From NCBI GenBank assembly GCA_013398615.1, contig VZSR01003806.1, forward strand, positions 1,481,884 through 1,545,883: a DNA stretch of 64,000 nucleotides. The letters run 5' to 3'. The notes under the pieces were generated by a model. That model saw only the letters and a list, made by a program, of their open reading frames with translations. It did not search any database and was not told the DNA's origin. A program made the translations under genes and the position numbers. Positions within the stretch are counted from its first letter, which is position 1, and each line of letters begins with the position of its first letter. Source of the DNA: Brachypodius melanocephalos (lineage: Eukaryota > Chordata > Aves > Passeriformes > Pycnonotidae). Shown here one piece after another: positions 50,906 through 63,106 of this stretch.

Positions 50906-52147
50906 TTGCAGCCTGTCCTAGGGTTTGATCTACTGCCTGTGCTCCTTCTCAATCAACCCTTTACAACTATTTTCCAACCACATTTATCACTGTTGTGCCA
51001 AAATTTCTTACATCTTTTTGTAGTCAGAACTCTCAGTATTGCCCATTATTTAATTTTACGTTATCTCCTATTAAGAAAAACATCAAATCTTCATGCAAAG
51101 AAGGAAAGAAGAATTATTTCTTCTCAGCTTTGTTCATGGTTGCTGAAACTTACATACTGAATATTTTTTCCCCTGGGAATGAAACGCTTTTGCCTGAGCT
51201 GAGTTTATTTATTTAGCATTACTACCTCAGTCAGGAAGTTGGAAGTTGATAAATTTCCTATAGCTTTTGGTCTTGCAAAAATGTGGAACAATGGAGTCAA
51301 TGCAATTTTGAATTATCATTTCAAAAAGAAACTGATGAGTTTACCTTTTATGCATGACTCAGAATGCCAAAGCAGCTGATGTGTTCAGGGTGGGAGGCTG
51401 CCCTAGGAGGAAGGAAATTTAAGAGTGCTGCTGTTGACCACCACCCGCACTAAGGTATTTCAAAATATGAAGTATGATTTGTCTAGAAAAAACCTAATGC
51501 ACATGAAAGTTAAAATTTCATACAGATGAAATTGTTGAGGGCACTCACAGTGCAGAATCTTACGGACTTAAATGGATTCTTTGAGGCTATATTAAGCAAT
51601 TTTATCCAGGCAAAGGGAATGTAAAAATGCCCTGTGTTAGCTAACGTGGTACATTTGCATTAAGAGTATGCAGTCAAGTCTGGAGAAACTTATCTGTCTG
51701 GAATTTAAGTATGTCAGGGTTACCTCATGAAAACTAGATCATAGGCTTCCAAATCTGAATTCTAAGTGAGATATAAGAAGAGCTAGAGGGTACAGAGAAT
51801 ATTTCTCTGTGAAAGCTAGAGTCATTATTTATGATATTTTTATTTGTTGTCCTGCTTCCAACACTCATATCTGTAGTTCTGAACCCTTCACTTTATGCCC
51901 TGGTAAATCAATTTTTTCCTTAGTTTTGAACTCCTCCTACTTTGTTTCTAAGGCTGTATGGTAGTCCATGATAAACAGGGCAGGGTAGAAGCAGTAAACT
52001 GAGAGTACAACTTCCACAGAAACACTTAGAGATGCACAAGCAGCTGAGAGGACCAGCACCTTCTTACCCCTTTAGAGGGCTAAGAAACTAGGAAATGCCT
52101 GTGAAGAAGGCAGTTGGGGTGGAACAACCTTGGCTAGATCTCAGGTA

Positions 52148-53031
52148 CCAGATCCTAAAAACACCTTCACCCTACCCTTCCATTCTTCTCTGGCTGAACT
52201 CCACTTTAAATTTTGTCTACCTCCTTTTTCTGAGAGGTGCAGGGTAACAGGGAATGAGGGTTGTGATCAGTTTATCACACATTACCTTTGCTGCTCGTTC
52301 CTCCTTGGTGGAAAGACCCTTCAGACTCTTGTCCTTTAGCACTGGGTTCCTCCCCAAGGAGACAGTCTTCCATGAATATTTAAAATTTGAATGCTTCCCC
52401 TGATCTACAGCTCTTAATGAATGGCCCTGGCATGGTGTGCAATCTTTCAGGAACAGAGTGCTCCAGTTGTGGTCTCCCACAGGGCCACAAGTCCTGCCAG
52501 TAAAGCTGTTCCAGCGTGGGCTCCTGTGTCCCCCACGCCACAGATCATGCCAGGAGCCTGCTCCAGTGTGGGCTTCCCACAAGATCACAGCTTCCTCTGA
52601 GCATCCATCTGCTCCAGAGTGGGGTCCTGCACAGGCTGTAGGTGGATCTCTGGTCCGCTGTGAACCTTCATGGGCTGCAGTAGGACAGCTGCTTCACCAT
52701 GGTCTTCAGCACGGGTTTCAGGGGCTTCCATACCTTGAGCACCTCCTTCTTCTTCACCTTAGTGTCAGAATTTTTGCTCTCCCATTCTCACTCTTCTCTA
52801 TGGCTGCTGGTTCTCTGCAGCAGCTTTTTGTGTCCTTCTTAACTATGTTATCCCAGGGGCTCTACCACCACCTCTGAGAGGTTCAGCTTTTGCCAGCAGC
52901 AGGCCCATCCTGATCTCAGATGGCATTGGCTCTGCTGGAAATTTGGGAAGTTCATGGCAGCTTCTCACAGAAGCCACTCCTGTAGCCACTCCTGTCTACT
53001 AACAAACACTTGGTCATGCAAGCCTAATACA
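52148..53031 (-). mobile_element. Solo LTR fragment, avian ERV, family A (5' end retained)
   Basis: An 880-bp GC-rich island in AT-rich intron. It has repeated CTCCAGTGTGGGCTTCC-type phrases, TGCTTCACCATGGTCTTCAG, TTCTTAACTATGTTATCCCA and ATTGGCTCTGCTGGAAATTT. It ends AAGCCTAATACA at 53031, the reversed TGTATT start of the LTR. On the - strand an ATAGTTAAGAAGG region sits where the core promoter of this family lies. The other LTR end is missing; the copy at 2271-2703 keeps that part instead. Open frames across it are not retroviral genes. Confidence 0.65.
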
Positions 53032-54141
53032 GGGGTGAAGGTGATGGGGTTTTTTGGTTTTGTTTCTCACCATCCATTTAATTGGTAATAAGTTAAATTA
53101 TTTTTTCTTAAATTAGTTTGACTGTGATGGTAATTATTAAATGATCTTCTTGTCTTTGTCTTAGCCCTTGAGTTTCTTCATGTTATTTTCTACTTTATTC
53201 TCTTCCCCTGTACCATTGAAGGGGATAATGAAAGAGCAGCTGAGTGGGGGACTGGCAGCCAGACAAGGTCAATTCACCACACGTAGTAACAGAAAATAAA
53301 ATAAATTCCTATCATCCCAATAGAAAGTCTCTATTTGTTTCCCTCATATACAGTATACATTACTGAACATTATATTATTAAATTACACAATCATTTGCTA
53401 TCACTAGAAGCACAATATATAATGTGCAGTTAATGAGCCTTCATTTGATCATTTTAAGGAGGTTTTTTTCAGTGGGTAGCTCCAGGTTTATTTGTCAAAA
53501 ACTATTTAATCTCTCCTGTAAGACATAATTACCAGAGACTCTTTGTGTCAGACAAGAGTAATACAATTGTGAAAGCTATATTATTTGTCTTCCTTTTTTT
53601 TTTTCATGCATAAGATAATATCTGTAAGAATTTAGTAGATTGTGAGCTCTTCAATTGCGGTTTTGTGACATTGCTTCTTGTTGTACCAAATAATCATAAC
53701 TATGCAGAGGAAAATTGAGTTTTCCTGCAGTATCAGAAACTGAATAAATGAAATAATCAAAACTGATTTATACACTAGGAAATTTTTTATTCATACTTTG
53801 AACTGTAGTATCTACCTATAGTTTCAGATGTCCAGTACTTTTATTGGTTTGGTGTTTTTAATAGGTTGAAAAAATATACCTTAAAGCTCCATTCTTTTTT
53901 ATTTCATTTGGACTTCTCTATTCTATGAAACTTAAAATTGGAAAACTGTTCTGTGAGTCTGATAATAATGGGTTTTATATCCCATCTCAGTTCTCAAGCA
54001 ATGCTAACTAGGATCTTTTGGAGGCTCTTTCTTCTCTCTTCCTTATTTTGTACTTTGTTTGGTTTTTTGTTTCTTTTTTTTTTCCCCTGTGTTTACTATC
54101 TGAAAAAAAGGTGGAAAAAAAATTAAATCTGTGTGTTTCAG

Positions 54142-54330
54142 GTGTTACTCTGGAATCAGATTCCTGCCTTGACCCGGGAATTCCTGTGAATGGCCATCGC
54201 CATGGTAACAACTTTAATATCCGCTCCACAGTAACTTTCAGCTGTGATCCGGGATATACACTGAGTGATGAAGAGCCTCTCATATGTGAAAGAAACCATC
54301 AGTGGAATCATGCATTACCCAGCTGTGATG
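54142..54330 (+). CDS. CSMD3: CSMD3 exon: sushi domain (sushi 5 by inference)
   Basis: A 189-base exon, phase 1 to phase 1. After two bases completing Ser it reads VTLESDSCLDPGIPVNGHRH. Framework cysteines are in DSCLD, FSCDPG, LICER and PSCDG-equivalent positions, and the conserved Trp is in NHQWNHA. GYTLSDEEPL is the characteristic loop before Cys3. The sequence is full length for the family, and no residue expected to hold the fold is lost. Acceptor GTGTGTTTCAG is short in pyrimidines but clean. Donor GTAAGT. Confidence 0.96.
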
Positions 54331-57300
54331 GTAAGTGTCAAGCTCTTCTGATGGCACCTTTAAAGTCCACAAAATTACTCCACAAAAAAAAGTCCAAAAC
54401 ATTAGTTCTGCAGAACTAATTAAGCTTGTCATTGCTACTGCCTTCCTTCAAATTGCAGCAAGATCCACACCTTAAAAAAATTGGTTTATTGTTATTAAAA
54501 GGCATATTTTACATCTATCTATCAGTTTTCAGTGAAGTAGTGAAAAAAACAGGCACATATTCACAAATAGAAAAATTCAGATTCTTGCAGGGTGCCATTG
54601 TTCAACTGTAAATCAGAATGGTACCATACAACTAATACCTTCTAGACAAAGCCAATAAAGTTAATTTATATGTTAAACTTTAAATACTGCATACTAAAAT
54701 GGTTGCTTAAAATTTATGATGCTCAATACTAAAATAGATAGGCCATGATCAACCAGTGTAATTAATTTCCTTTTTTTTTTTGTTTTGAAATCTTGATTAG
54801 TTTATTAATTATTTTGGTGTATATGAAGTATGAAACTCTCTAGAGGTTTCATGACACATTTTTTAAAATGCTGAATTACTTCATGGTTTAACCACAGCCA
54901 GCAACCAAGGCTCACACAGCTGCTTGCTCACTCCCTTCAGCAGGATCAGGGAGAGAATTAGAAGTCTAAAAGTGATGACACTCCTGGGTTGAGATAAAGT
55001 AAGAAGAGCAAAAGCTGTGCATACAAGCAAAGCAAACCAAGGAATTTATTCACTGCTTCCCAAGGACAGCAGGTGTTCATCCACCTCCAGGAGAGCAGAG
55101 CCCCATCACATACCATGGTCACTTAGGATAACAAATGTCATCTGCCTGAGCTTCTCAGTTTTCCCTTTTTGTCCCCACTTTATATACTGAGTGTGATGCC
55201 ATATGGTGCAGGTTATGCTTTGGGATAGCTGCAGTCACCTGTCCCTGCTGTGTCTCCTCCTAATCTTCCACTCACCCCCACATTCCTCACCAGTGTGACT
55301 TATGAAAAGCAGAAATAACCTTGTAAGTCTGTGTGAACCCTGCTCAGCAATAACAAAAGTATCTCTATATTATCATCCCTGTGCTCAGCACAAATCCAAA
55401 ACACAGCCCCATACTGAAAAGAAAAAATAACTGTACCCCAACCAAAACCAGCACAACTGTATTCAAAAATATTTCTGTGTTCTTTTTTGTAACTGGAATT
55501 TTTGGCTATGTCCTGTTTCTGTGAACCTCTGAATCAACCTAATTTTTTCATGGAATCCTTGTAGAGTTGCTACAAAATCCCTCTTATAGAAACCACAGAG
55601 CAACAGCAAAGAAAGGTGCTTGCTTTAGTGAATTACTTACATTAATGTATTTGTGACTTGCTTTTCCGGTCCGAGGTTTTAATTGATTACAATGGAATGT
55701 CAGAGGACAAACTTAGAGTTAGATTCAACAAAGTATTTTCGTTTTTCACTCTGCTTTAAACTCTTTTGTTAAATCTGAACACTAGTCGTCTACTTCTAAC
55801 TCTCACTACAGCCTTCTGGCCCCATGCTCAAAACATCTAAACCACCAAAAGGTTATTATAGAAGTCAGCTAATCTAGCATGCAAACTCACTCACCTTGTA
55901 ATCGCTGCCACCTATTCCTCCTTTACAAGTACAGATACAAAGCATTTTTAGAAATTTTCATTGTTTTTATGGGTTTCTTTCATTGTTTGCTTTGCCTTGA
56001 TGGATTGATGAATACTAAGGAATCTGAAGCTTGAATAGTATTCTCTTCTTTTTCTACTTTGTAATAAAATGTGTGGATGTATTTTTTGAGTCAAAATATC
56101 AATATTTAACTCTTTAATTTTGCATATGAATGTTGAACTTCAGGAAGAGCTAGTTAATTTTCACACGTTGAAAGAGATTTTTTCTCCCGGGTCCTTTACC
56201 CACTTTCATGTGAGTGTATGAGAAAAGGTCAAGCCTTTCTGGACTATGTTCTCTAGGCAAGCAACACACAAGAGTTCAACATGCATTCAATCTCTTCTTC
56301 TTTTCCTCACAGATTAAACTCCATTGTATTAACTAGTCTAGAAACATGGAATAGGACTCATATTCTATTAGGTAATCACTCTGCTAGTGTATTTGCCCTT
56401 TGAGGCTCAACAAGCTATGACCCAAATTTTTGGAATATGACAGATTTAATTGAGGTGGAAATGAGCATTTTGCACTCATCTGTAGAGTACTGATGTTCTC
56501 AAAATTTTAACTTCGGAAATTAATTTAGCAGAATAAATGCCTAAGGGAAAAGCATGTTGCTTTGTTTCAAGCCAACAAAGAAGAAATAAACCTGTGTACA
56601 AATACAAGGTAGTTAAAGTTCCCTCTAAGTAATGTGTCATTCTCAAAATATGCTAAGGCCAAGGTGAAACAGGAAAAAAAAATTGAGCGAGTGCTAAATT
56701 AAAGCACATCAATTCCATGTTTTTAATTTTGCTTAAAATAAGTAAATGATTTTGAAATATGTAATACCTGCTTTCAGTAATGTTGCACAGCCAAATATTT
56801 TTCTTCCTTCTCTGGTGTTTACAGAATAAGATATGGATTTTTGGATGAATGTATTATTGTTCATTTATGTCACTATAAGCCTGATGACAGAAATGCTGGT
56901 TTTTTATTATTAAGTATCATCAACATATATTTACTGTGGGTTTAGTCAAATGTGTTTTAATTCTTACTTGCATGCAGAAATAACTATATTCAGGTAAAAC
57001 TAGGCTGGAAGCATTTCCTACCCTTCTACTTACTTATAAGTTACATAAATTCAAAAAACATTAAAAATGTTAACAAAAACCTTAGTCTAATAAATTTTTA
57101 AAAGGTGCTTAAGCTATAAACCAACTATATGTATATATATCTCACACATCTACATAAAAGTACTACAAGTTTACTGAGTATTTTGTTATGTATATTTTCC
57201 ATCTAGTTAATAGCAAAATGTATCACTCTATGTGAGGAAGAAGACTAAAACCATCTTAATGTTTTGTTGCTTTATTGTTTAAATATTTAGTATATTAATT

Positions 57301-58080
57301 TTTTTTAAAAAAACAACAGCATAAAATTGGACAGCAAGAGATGAGTGAAAAGCACAGTCATGCTGTATTTATAAGATCTGTGAGCAATTCACCATGGAAA
57401 TCTTAAACTTTAATTAATTTGCTATGCAAATTTTAACAGCCTAGTTTAGCAAATTCTACTATGCATAAAATATTTTCTAGCGTAGCTCTCATGTCTTCCA
57501 AAATATTCAATTACAAATAAATTACTTACAATGGGACAATCTAAACCTTTGAAAAAGAGGAAATTACACTTTCTTTTTTCCCCTGAGCATTGCAGTAGTC
57601 ATCAAACTTTTACTTATTTGAAAAAAATGTGCTTTTTACTTAAGTATTTTTGTTGGTTAAAAATGCAGTTGCATGCATGCATTTCAAAATATGTACTGAA
57701 AGAAAAGTAGCAGCAAGTTATTTTTTGAGTTACTTCACAAAAAATTCCTTTATTTCTTACATACTGCTGCAACAGGAATTAGTACTTGCAATAAAAATTT
57801 TACTTATTTCTGTATTCTGCTGACTAACAGGAAAAGCTGTAGATGAAAAATAAACTGCATTTCAGGGAGTAATTTAGAAGAAAACAAACCTGCCAAAATG
57901 CATGTTGTGACTTTGGATTAATTACCTTCTTATTTTAATCCTTGACTCTATTTTTAATTTTAAGAGTAGTTAAAAATGAACTATTTCTCTGTCTCTCTCT
58001 CTCAAACCCTTTTACAAGATAGACTCTTTGTATTACTTGTTTTCTTGTTTTGTTTTCTTTTTTTGTTGTTGTTTCTCAAG
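54331..58080 (+). other. CSMD3: CSMD3 intron, 3.75 kb
   Basis: Contains the LTR at 54879-55455 and a POU/homeodomain-like patch at 57411-57470. The remainder is AT-rich and unrecognised. The acceptor TTTTTTTGTTGTTGTTTCTCAAG uses a less common AAG. Confidence 0.85.
54879..55455 (-). mobile_element. Solo LTR, avian ERVL-like, family B
   Basis: TCATGGTTTAACCACAGCCA on the left and AACCAAAACCAGCACA on the right are the reversed ends of the same LTR family found at 41641-42098. Inside are TGGGTTGAGATAAAGTAAG, CACTTTATATACTGAGTGTG (a TATATAAAG promoter box on the - strand near 55190) and GTGATGCCATATGGTGC. It is nearly full length at about 577 bp. I could not find a matching 5-bp target duplication (AATTA and ACTGT at the flanks), so ends may be off by a few bases. 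Confidence 0.8.
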
Positions 58081-58197
58081 CTTTATGTGGTGGATATATT
58101 CACGGGAAGAGTGGAACTGTCCTCTCTCCAGGTTTTCCTGATTTTTACCCAAATTCTTTAAACTGCACTTGGACTATTGAAGTGTCCCATGGCAAGG
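58081..58197 (+). CDS. CSMD3: CSMD3 exon: first part of a CUB domain (CUB6 by inference)
   Basis: A 117-base exon, phase 1 to phase 1. Two bases complete Ala, then LCGGYIHGKSGTVLSPGFPD, the SPGFPDFYPNSLNC run and TWTIEVSHGK. Both CUB cysteines are present (LCGG and LNCTW). NCT is an N-glycosylation sequon overlapping the second cysteine. The final G becomes GGT (Gly) with the exon at 59595. Because the exon is phase-symmetric, skipping it would keep the frame but destroy the domain. Donor GTAAGT. Confidence 0.95.
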
Positions 58198-59594
58198 GTA
58201 AGTATCTAATTTGTTTTGCATATATATAATATCTTCATTAAAAAAAAAAAAGTCAGACACACATGGCTAAAAAAAAAAATATCCTTTATGAGTTAAACCA
58301 GCACTTTCTACCATTCCTTTGAGGAAGAGGTCTAACTTTCCAAAATAAATATCTTCAAAGGTGGGATTTCCAGTTTGTGTTTATTTTTCAAAAGAAGAAT
58401 TCTTTTCAACAATTGCCAAAGGCAATGTGTTTTAGTCTCAGAAAAATGGAAAAGAGTAGAAGAGGTAAAATATGGGAAAATAATAGGTACTTGTTAAATA
58501 GCTCTAAATTTCTTTCAGTCAAAGATGCCAGGACCTTGCTGGTGACTATTCACTATTATTGAGCATAAAGGAACAGATTTGATCTGTGTTTTAGATTTCA
58601 GATATAAACCATTAGAGTAAAAACTTATGTATTTATATATACTGTAGAGTAATATTTGAATGCATAGTTGATCTTGTCATCTTATCCTTTAGGGAAATGT
58701 GCAAAGTAGCCAAAGGAAAAAAGCCTAGAAAGTGCTAATAATGTGTTACATACCATTAAAACAAAACATAATAAAAATTTACTGAGAAGTATATGGGATT
58801 TTTCTGCTTTTTAAAATCTTTCTTTTAATTTCTTTTTGTTTAAAACTCATAAGACATTTTAAATGTAAAATATATGAGAAAATGAGCTAAGAAGAATGTT
58901 GTTCCCCACAGTAAATTTATAAATTTATCATATTTATTGTATTTGAAAATGCATTGTATTTGAAAACAGAACTGTAAGTCAAAATTTAATTCACTACTGG
59001 ATTGAAAGTTGGCAAATGAAAAAACAGTCATGATGTCAGGTAAAGGATCAGTCCCAGAAAATATGAATCTGTATTTATGTAAGACTGTACATAAAACTTG
59101 TGTATGATTTGTCCTTGTATTTGGAAACTTCCCTGAATTTAGAATTAAAAACCAGAATTGTATTGGAGGAAATGCAAAAATAAAACACAAATGCAAAATT
59201 TCAGCCAAGTATTAAAGTATGTCTCCTAGCTAATAATGAAATCAAGGTAGATATGATAATTAAAAGTGACACACAGGAAATCGAATAACACCTAATTTAT
59301 ACAAATTTGAGTTTTCAGAGTGCTGCATAAAAATATCACTGAATGCCACCGATTCTGTTATGGGAACTATTAATTTAAAGTGAGCTTTAAAGCATCCACA
59401 TTGCACATATTGTTCAGTTGAGCTCATGTGGTTTCTGTAAACTTTATTTTCAGAATTTCAGATTTTGATTCTAGCTTTTTCTCGACATGTTTCCATATAA
59501 CATAAGAATTGCTTTCTGTCTCACCTACATGTGAAAGAATAGAAAAACTTTCTATTAAATGCTTTTCATTCCTCCCTTTGTAATTCTTTTAAAG
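58198..59594 (+). other. CSMD3: CSMD3 intron, 1.4 kb
   Basis: The shortest intron here. AT-rich, with short A runs at 58239-58250 and 58270-58279. Nothing else recognised. The - strand frame at 58840-59208 looks like chance. Confidence 0.85.
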
Positions 59595-59810
59595 GTGTGC
59601 AGCTGATTTTTCATACTTTTCACCTTGAGAGCTCTCATGACTATCTGCTCATCACTGAAGATGGGAGCTTCACAGAACCAGTAGCCAGATTGACTGGCTC
59701 AGTCTTACCCCCTACAATTAAAGCCGGCCTCTTTGGAAATTTCACAGCACAGCTTCGATTTATATCCGACTTTTCAATTTCTTACGAAGGTTTCAACATA
59801 ACATTTTCAG
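59595..59810 (+). CDS. CSMD3: CSMD3 exon: second part of the CUB domain
   Basis: A 216-base exon, phase 1 to phase 1, 71 full codons. GVQLIFHTFHLESSHDYLLI is followed by TEDGSF, LTGSVLPPTI, FGNFTAQLRFISDFS and GFNITFS. The calcium-site strand is E.SHDYL...DG, so His replaces the usual aromatic before Asp, as in other CSMD family members. FISDFS gives the last acidic residue. N-glycosylation sequons occur at NFT and NIT. The last codon leaves G for the sushi exon at 62918. The donor GTAACG is the weakest of the set apart from the exon B donor. Confidence 0.95.
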
Positions 59811-62800
59811 GTAACGAATTCCATTCTGCTAAATATCCTGAAACTGTTCCAGATGATGTTTTACTTGCAGATAACAGAAACATTATGAAACACCAGAAAG
59901 TAAAAAAAAAAGTTAATCAAAATTGTATAGTCTCTATCATAGAAAACTGATTAGGGTTTAAAAATGTGGCCAAGAGAATTGAGAAGAATGTTGGTGATTT
60001 GACTGTTTTATGTTTTCCCTGTTCTCACAGAAACATTAAAATTGTTAAAAAAGAACTTTGGAGGAAAATTAAGGGGGAAAAGTTACAAAGATAAGAGGTA
60101 CTGCTTCAGAAGAAAGGAACTAACTTGTTCTAAATTATAGAAACTTTAAAAAAGCAGTGGTATGTCAACTCAGATTCACAAAGGATTCTAAATTGAAGAC
60201 TGGTTTTGAAATTGAAAATGTATATATAAAGATAAAATGAAACCCTTGTTAGCTATTGATGCATTTCTACAGATTACCTCTTTCAGATACTTGAAATATT
60301 TGTAACTTCTTCCTATTTACAGTCTTCTAAAACTAAATGACATCTAATATACATTTCTCAGTAATTTTCTTTGCCTGTCTCCATTACCAGGAAGTAGAAT
60401 TACAGATGTGCGTATTGTAGCAAGGCATCTCACCCCACAACAAGCGCTCATCTGTTGTTTGTTAGCTGATAAGATAACTCAAACAGGATGAGCTGTCTTG
60501 TGGTGAGTTATTTTGGTGCCATAGCCAAAAAGGCCAGTGGTCTGGCACTCTCAACTGCCAATAGACATCTTGCTTTTTAAGTGTGGTCTGGAAGGTATTT
60601 CTTGCTCACAGGCCTCTCACAAGCTAGAAAAGCCATGCCAAACTCTCACAAATCAGAAATCCTCTATACATGGTCCTGGAAATGTGTGAAGTTTCTCCCA
60701 TGAGTAGCGATGCCTATTTTGCAGTTACTCCCCAGGGGTTAATTGAAGAAATCTGTATAAGTTATTGTCACTTTGGTGGTAAATTAAAACACTATTTCTT
60801 TTGCTACCTTTAATTATAGGCACCTTGAAATAGTGCACTCCTTTATGCTGGGCTGTCATCTACTAGTAGTTCCTTAGTTGTGTGCTATGTAGTAATTCTG
60901 ATTAGGATCTTTGTTCTGTTATCTCGGTCAGTTTAATAAATAGTTACTTTTTTATAAATAGACCTGATTTGCCATCATTAGAACTGGTGGACCAGAGTAA
61001 GTCCTTGAATTTAAGATGTTGCCAAGTTCTGAAGCTAAGGCAGGGCTTGTCTGAAGCTTGCACTTGTCCCACGACACATATGAATGAATGAAGCGCTAGT
61101 TGAAATGCACATGCATATGTATATTCTATGGAAGCAGTACATAAGGACCTCACATCCAACTCTCCTACATCGTTTTTCAAGAACTGAAAGCCAATAAGTT
61201 TTGTTGAGAATTGGCAATGTTTACAGATGACCATGCTATTTATGAGTAATGTATCTCATTTAGCTTGCTTATTTAAAAAAGGAAAAAAATAAATACCTCA
61301 CTGATTAGAGCAATAGTATTGGATTAACTCATATTAAATGCTACAATACATTCATTCTGGATGCTTTGGACTCACCAAAGCAGAGGTAAATGGTTTTACA
61401 AGTTTGAAATGTAAATACAAATATTATTTCTCTGATAATTTGTTTATCATTAAGTCAAAAGAGTAGAGCATTAGCCAAGTTATAGAAAAGCACACAAAAT
61501 ATTTTGGATGCAAGGGGGAAATTTGTACAGTAATAAAAAATATGGATCACAGAACTTTTGGAACACAATTGAAGGTTTATGTCCACAGAGCCACCATATG
61601 CCTTCATTTATATTTAATATACATTTTGAGAAATATTATGAGGTACATTAACTTTATGAAAGAAATAGGTAATTCTGTTTCATACTTTCATACAATCAGA
61701 ATATGTTTCTTCTTAGTAAAAAGTGCTTAGTGAGAACACCTGTTTTGAATGTCAACAAACATAGAAATTTGTCATGAAAATTGCTGTGTGCCTAAAGGTA
61801 TGATACAGGGTATCTCCATGTCTAGTCTAGCCTCTGCAGTATTGAGCAGAGGTAATAGATCATAGAGGTAATACGTTTCCTAAACTTATAACATTTTCCA
61901 GCAGAAACTGATGTAGTTCATAGATTGCCTTTAATATTCAGAACTTTCCTTTAAGACAGTTACTAAGGAGAATTTATTAATTTATTTTATTCCATGTATC
62001 AGCTGTTTAAAGACTCACTCAGCAAATTTGTTTTAGTTTCTTCCCTGACTATATGCAGTCTCTTTGTCTAAATAGGTAGATTTGACCCTACTTTCTAGTG
62101 ACCTCCAAGGTTAATGTTCTAGAAAAGGTTTTTTCCTATCAGTTGCCAGAAGGAATCTGTTGGGTCTTTTGGATCATATTCTGAGGAATATAAAATCAAA
62201 CCTTTTCCATTAGATGTTAAGTTGTTCTCTTTCAACATCTTCTCTCGCAGTAGTTGCTACTGGATATCAAAGGAAAAATTTTATATGAGAAAATGAGATA
62301 AACAAAAAGTGATACTTCCACAGCATATTCTTTGGAGATGGGGAAATTAGTGGCTCACATATTTTTGGAGTTTGATTTTCTTCCTATGTGACAGCCCTGA
62401 TTTTTTCTCCATTAGTCTTTTCTGACTCGTCTTGAATTATTCCTCATGTGTAGTTATAAAACCACGCTTTTTGAAAACATGTTCATATGTCTTTCATTCA
62501 CCTAACCTTTTGTTTGATTTTTAAATAGATTTTCTTCTTTACACAATGATTTCTTTCAACTCTACATTGCACTTCTAGAGCTTTTTGGGAGTTCAGATGA
62601 AAAGAAACTAGAATTATATACAAAGGAAGTAATTAAACAAAATTAGAGTAAACCACTTAGAGTACAAGCTGATTACAGCTCTTGAAATTAAGAAAATAGA
62701 TGTAGTGTGGGTAGGACACATTAGATATATAATTACTGTACATACAGGCATAATAGATATATAGAAACAGTATTGAGTTTTAGTAGAGAACACAACTCTG

Positions 62801-62917
62801 AAATACATGTTTTCCAGATGTTCCATGCTCACAGAATGCAAGCAATTTGATAAGTTTGTTTTTTCCCATGTGGACAAGTTGTCCAGATAATAATATATTA
62901 TGTTTTATTGTGTACAG
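59811..62917 (+). other. CSMD3: CSMD3 intron, 3.1 kb
   Basis: AT-rich. No transposon recognised. The exon frame stays open to 59950 after the weak donor. A CAAGCGC-containing GC-richer patch at about 60400-60680 is not identified. Confidence 0.8.
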
Positions 62918-63106
62918 AATATGATCTGGAACCATGTGATGATCCTGGTGTTCCTGCCTTCAGTAGGCGAATCGGTTTTCATTTTGGTGTTGGAGATTCC
63001 TTGATCTTTTCTTGTTTCCCTGGATATCGCCTGGAAGGTGCAAACAAACTCACCTGCCTGGGAGGTGGTCGGCGTGTATGGAGTGCACCTCTGCCAAGGT
63101 GTGTGG
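62918..63106 (+). CDS. CSMD3: CSMD3 exon: sushi domain (sushi 6 by inference)
   Basis: A 189-base exon, phase 1 to phase 1. Two bases complete Glu, then YDLEPCDDPGVPAFSRRIGF opens the module. Cysteines are in EPCDD, FSCFPG, LTCLGG and PRCVG-equivalent positions, with Trp in RRVWSAP. The match to remembered CSMD3 is close; the loop reads FPGYRLEGANKL, where the human protein as I recall it has small differences. The acceptor TTTTATTGTGTACAG is modest and the donor GTAGGT departs from consensus at +4. The next exon, which should begin another CUB, is outside the window. Confidence 0.96.

Larger units (their letters stand above)
47854..54141 (+). other. CSMD3: CSMD3 intron, 6.3 kb
   Basis: Contains a cryptic acceptor at 48191, a TTTG microsatellite at 49683-49710, CR1 pieces at 50115-50297 and about 50725-50905, and an LTR at 52148-53031. 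The long ORFs around 52217-52877 belong to the LTR. Confidence 0.85.

Noticed and set aside
52217..52877. Long open frames (123 codons on -, 146 codons on +) in a GC-rich island
   Set aside because: They lie wholly inside the LTR fragment; GC-rich repeats have few stops. No splice or protein-family evidence.
12294..63106. CSMD1 or CSMD2 instead of CSMD3
   Set aside because: The architecture is shared, but residues such as AGKVGDTRTVLY and the sequence after CFFNFT fit remembered CSMD3 better. A protein alignment would settle it.
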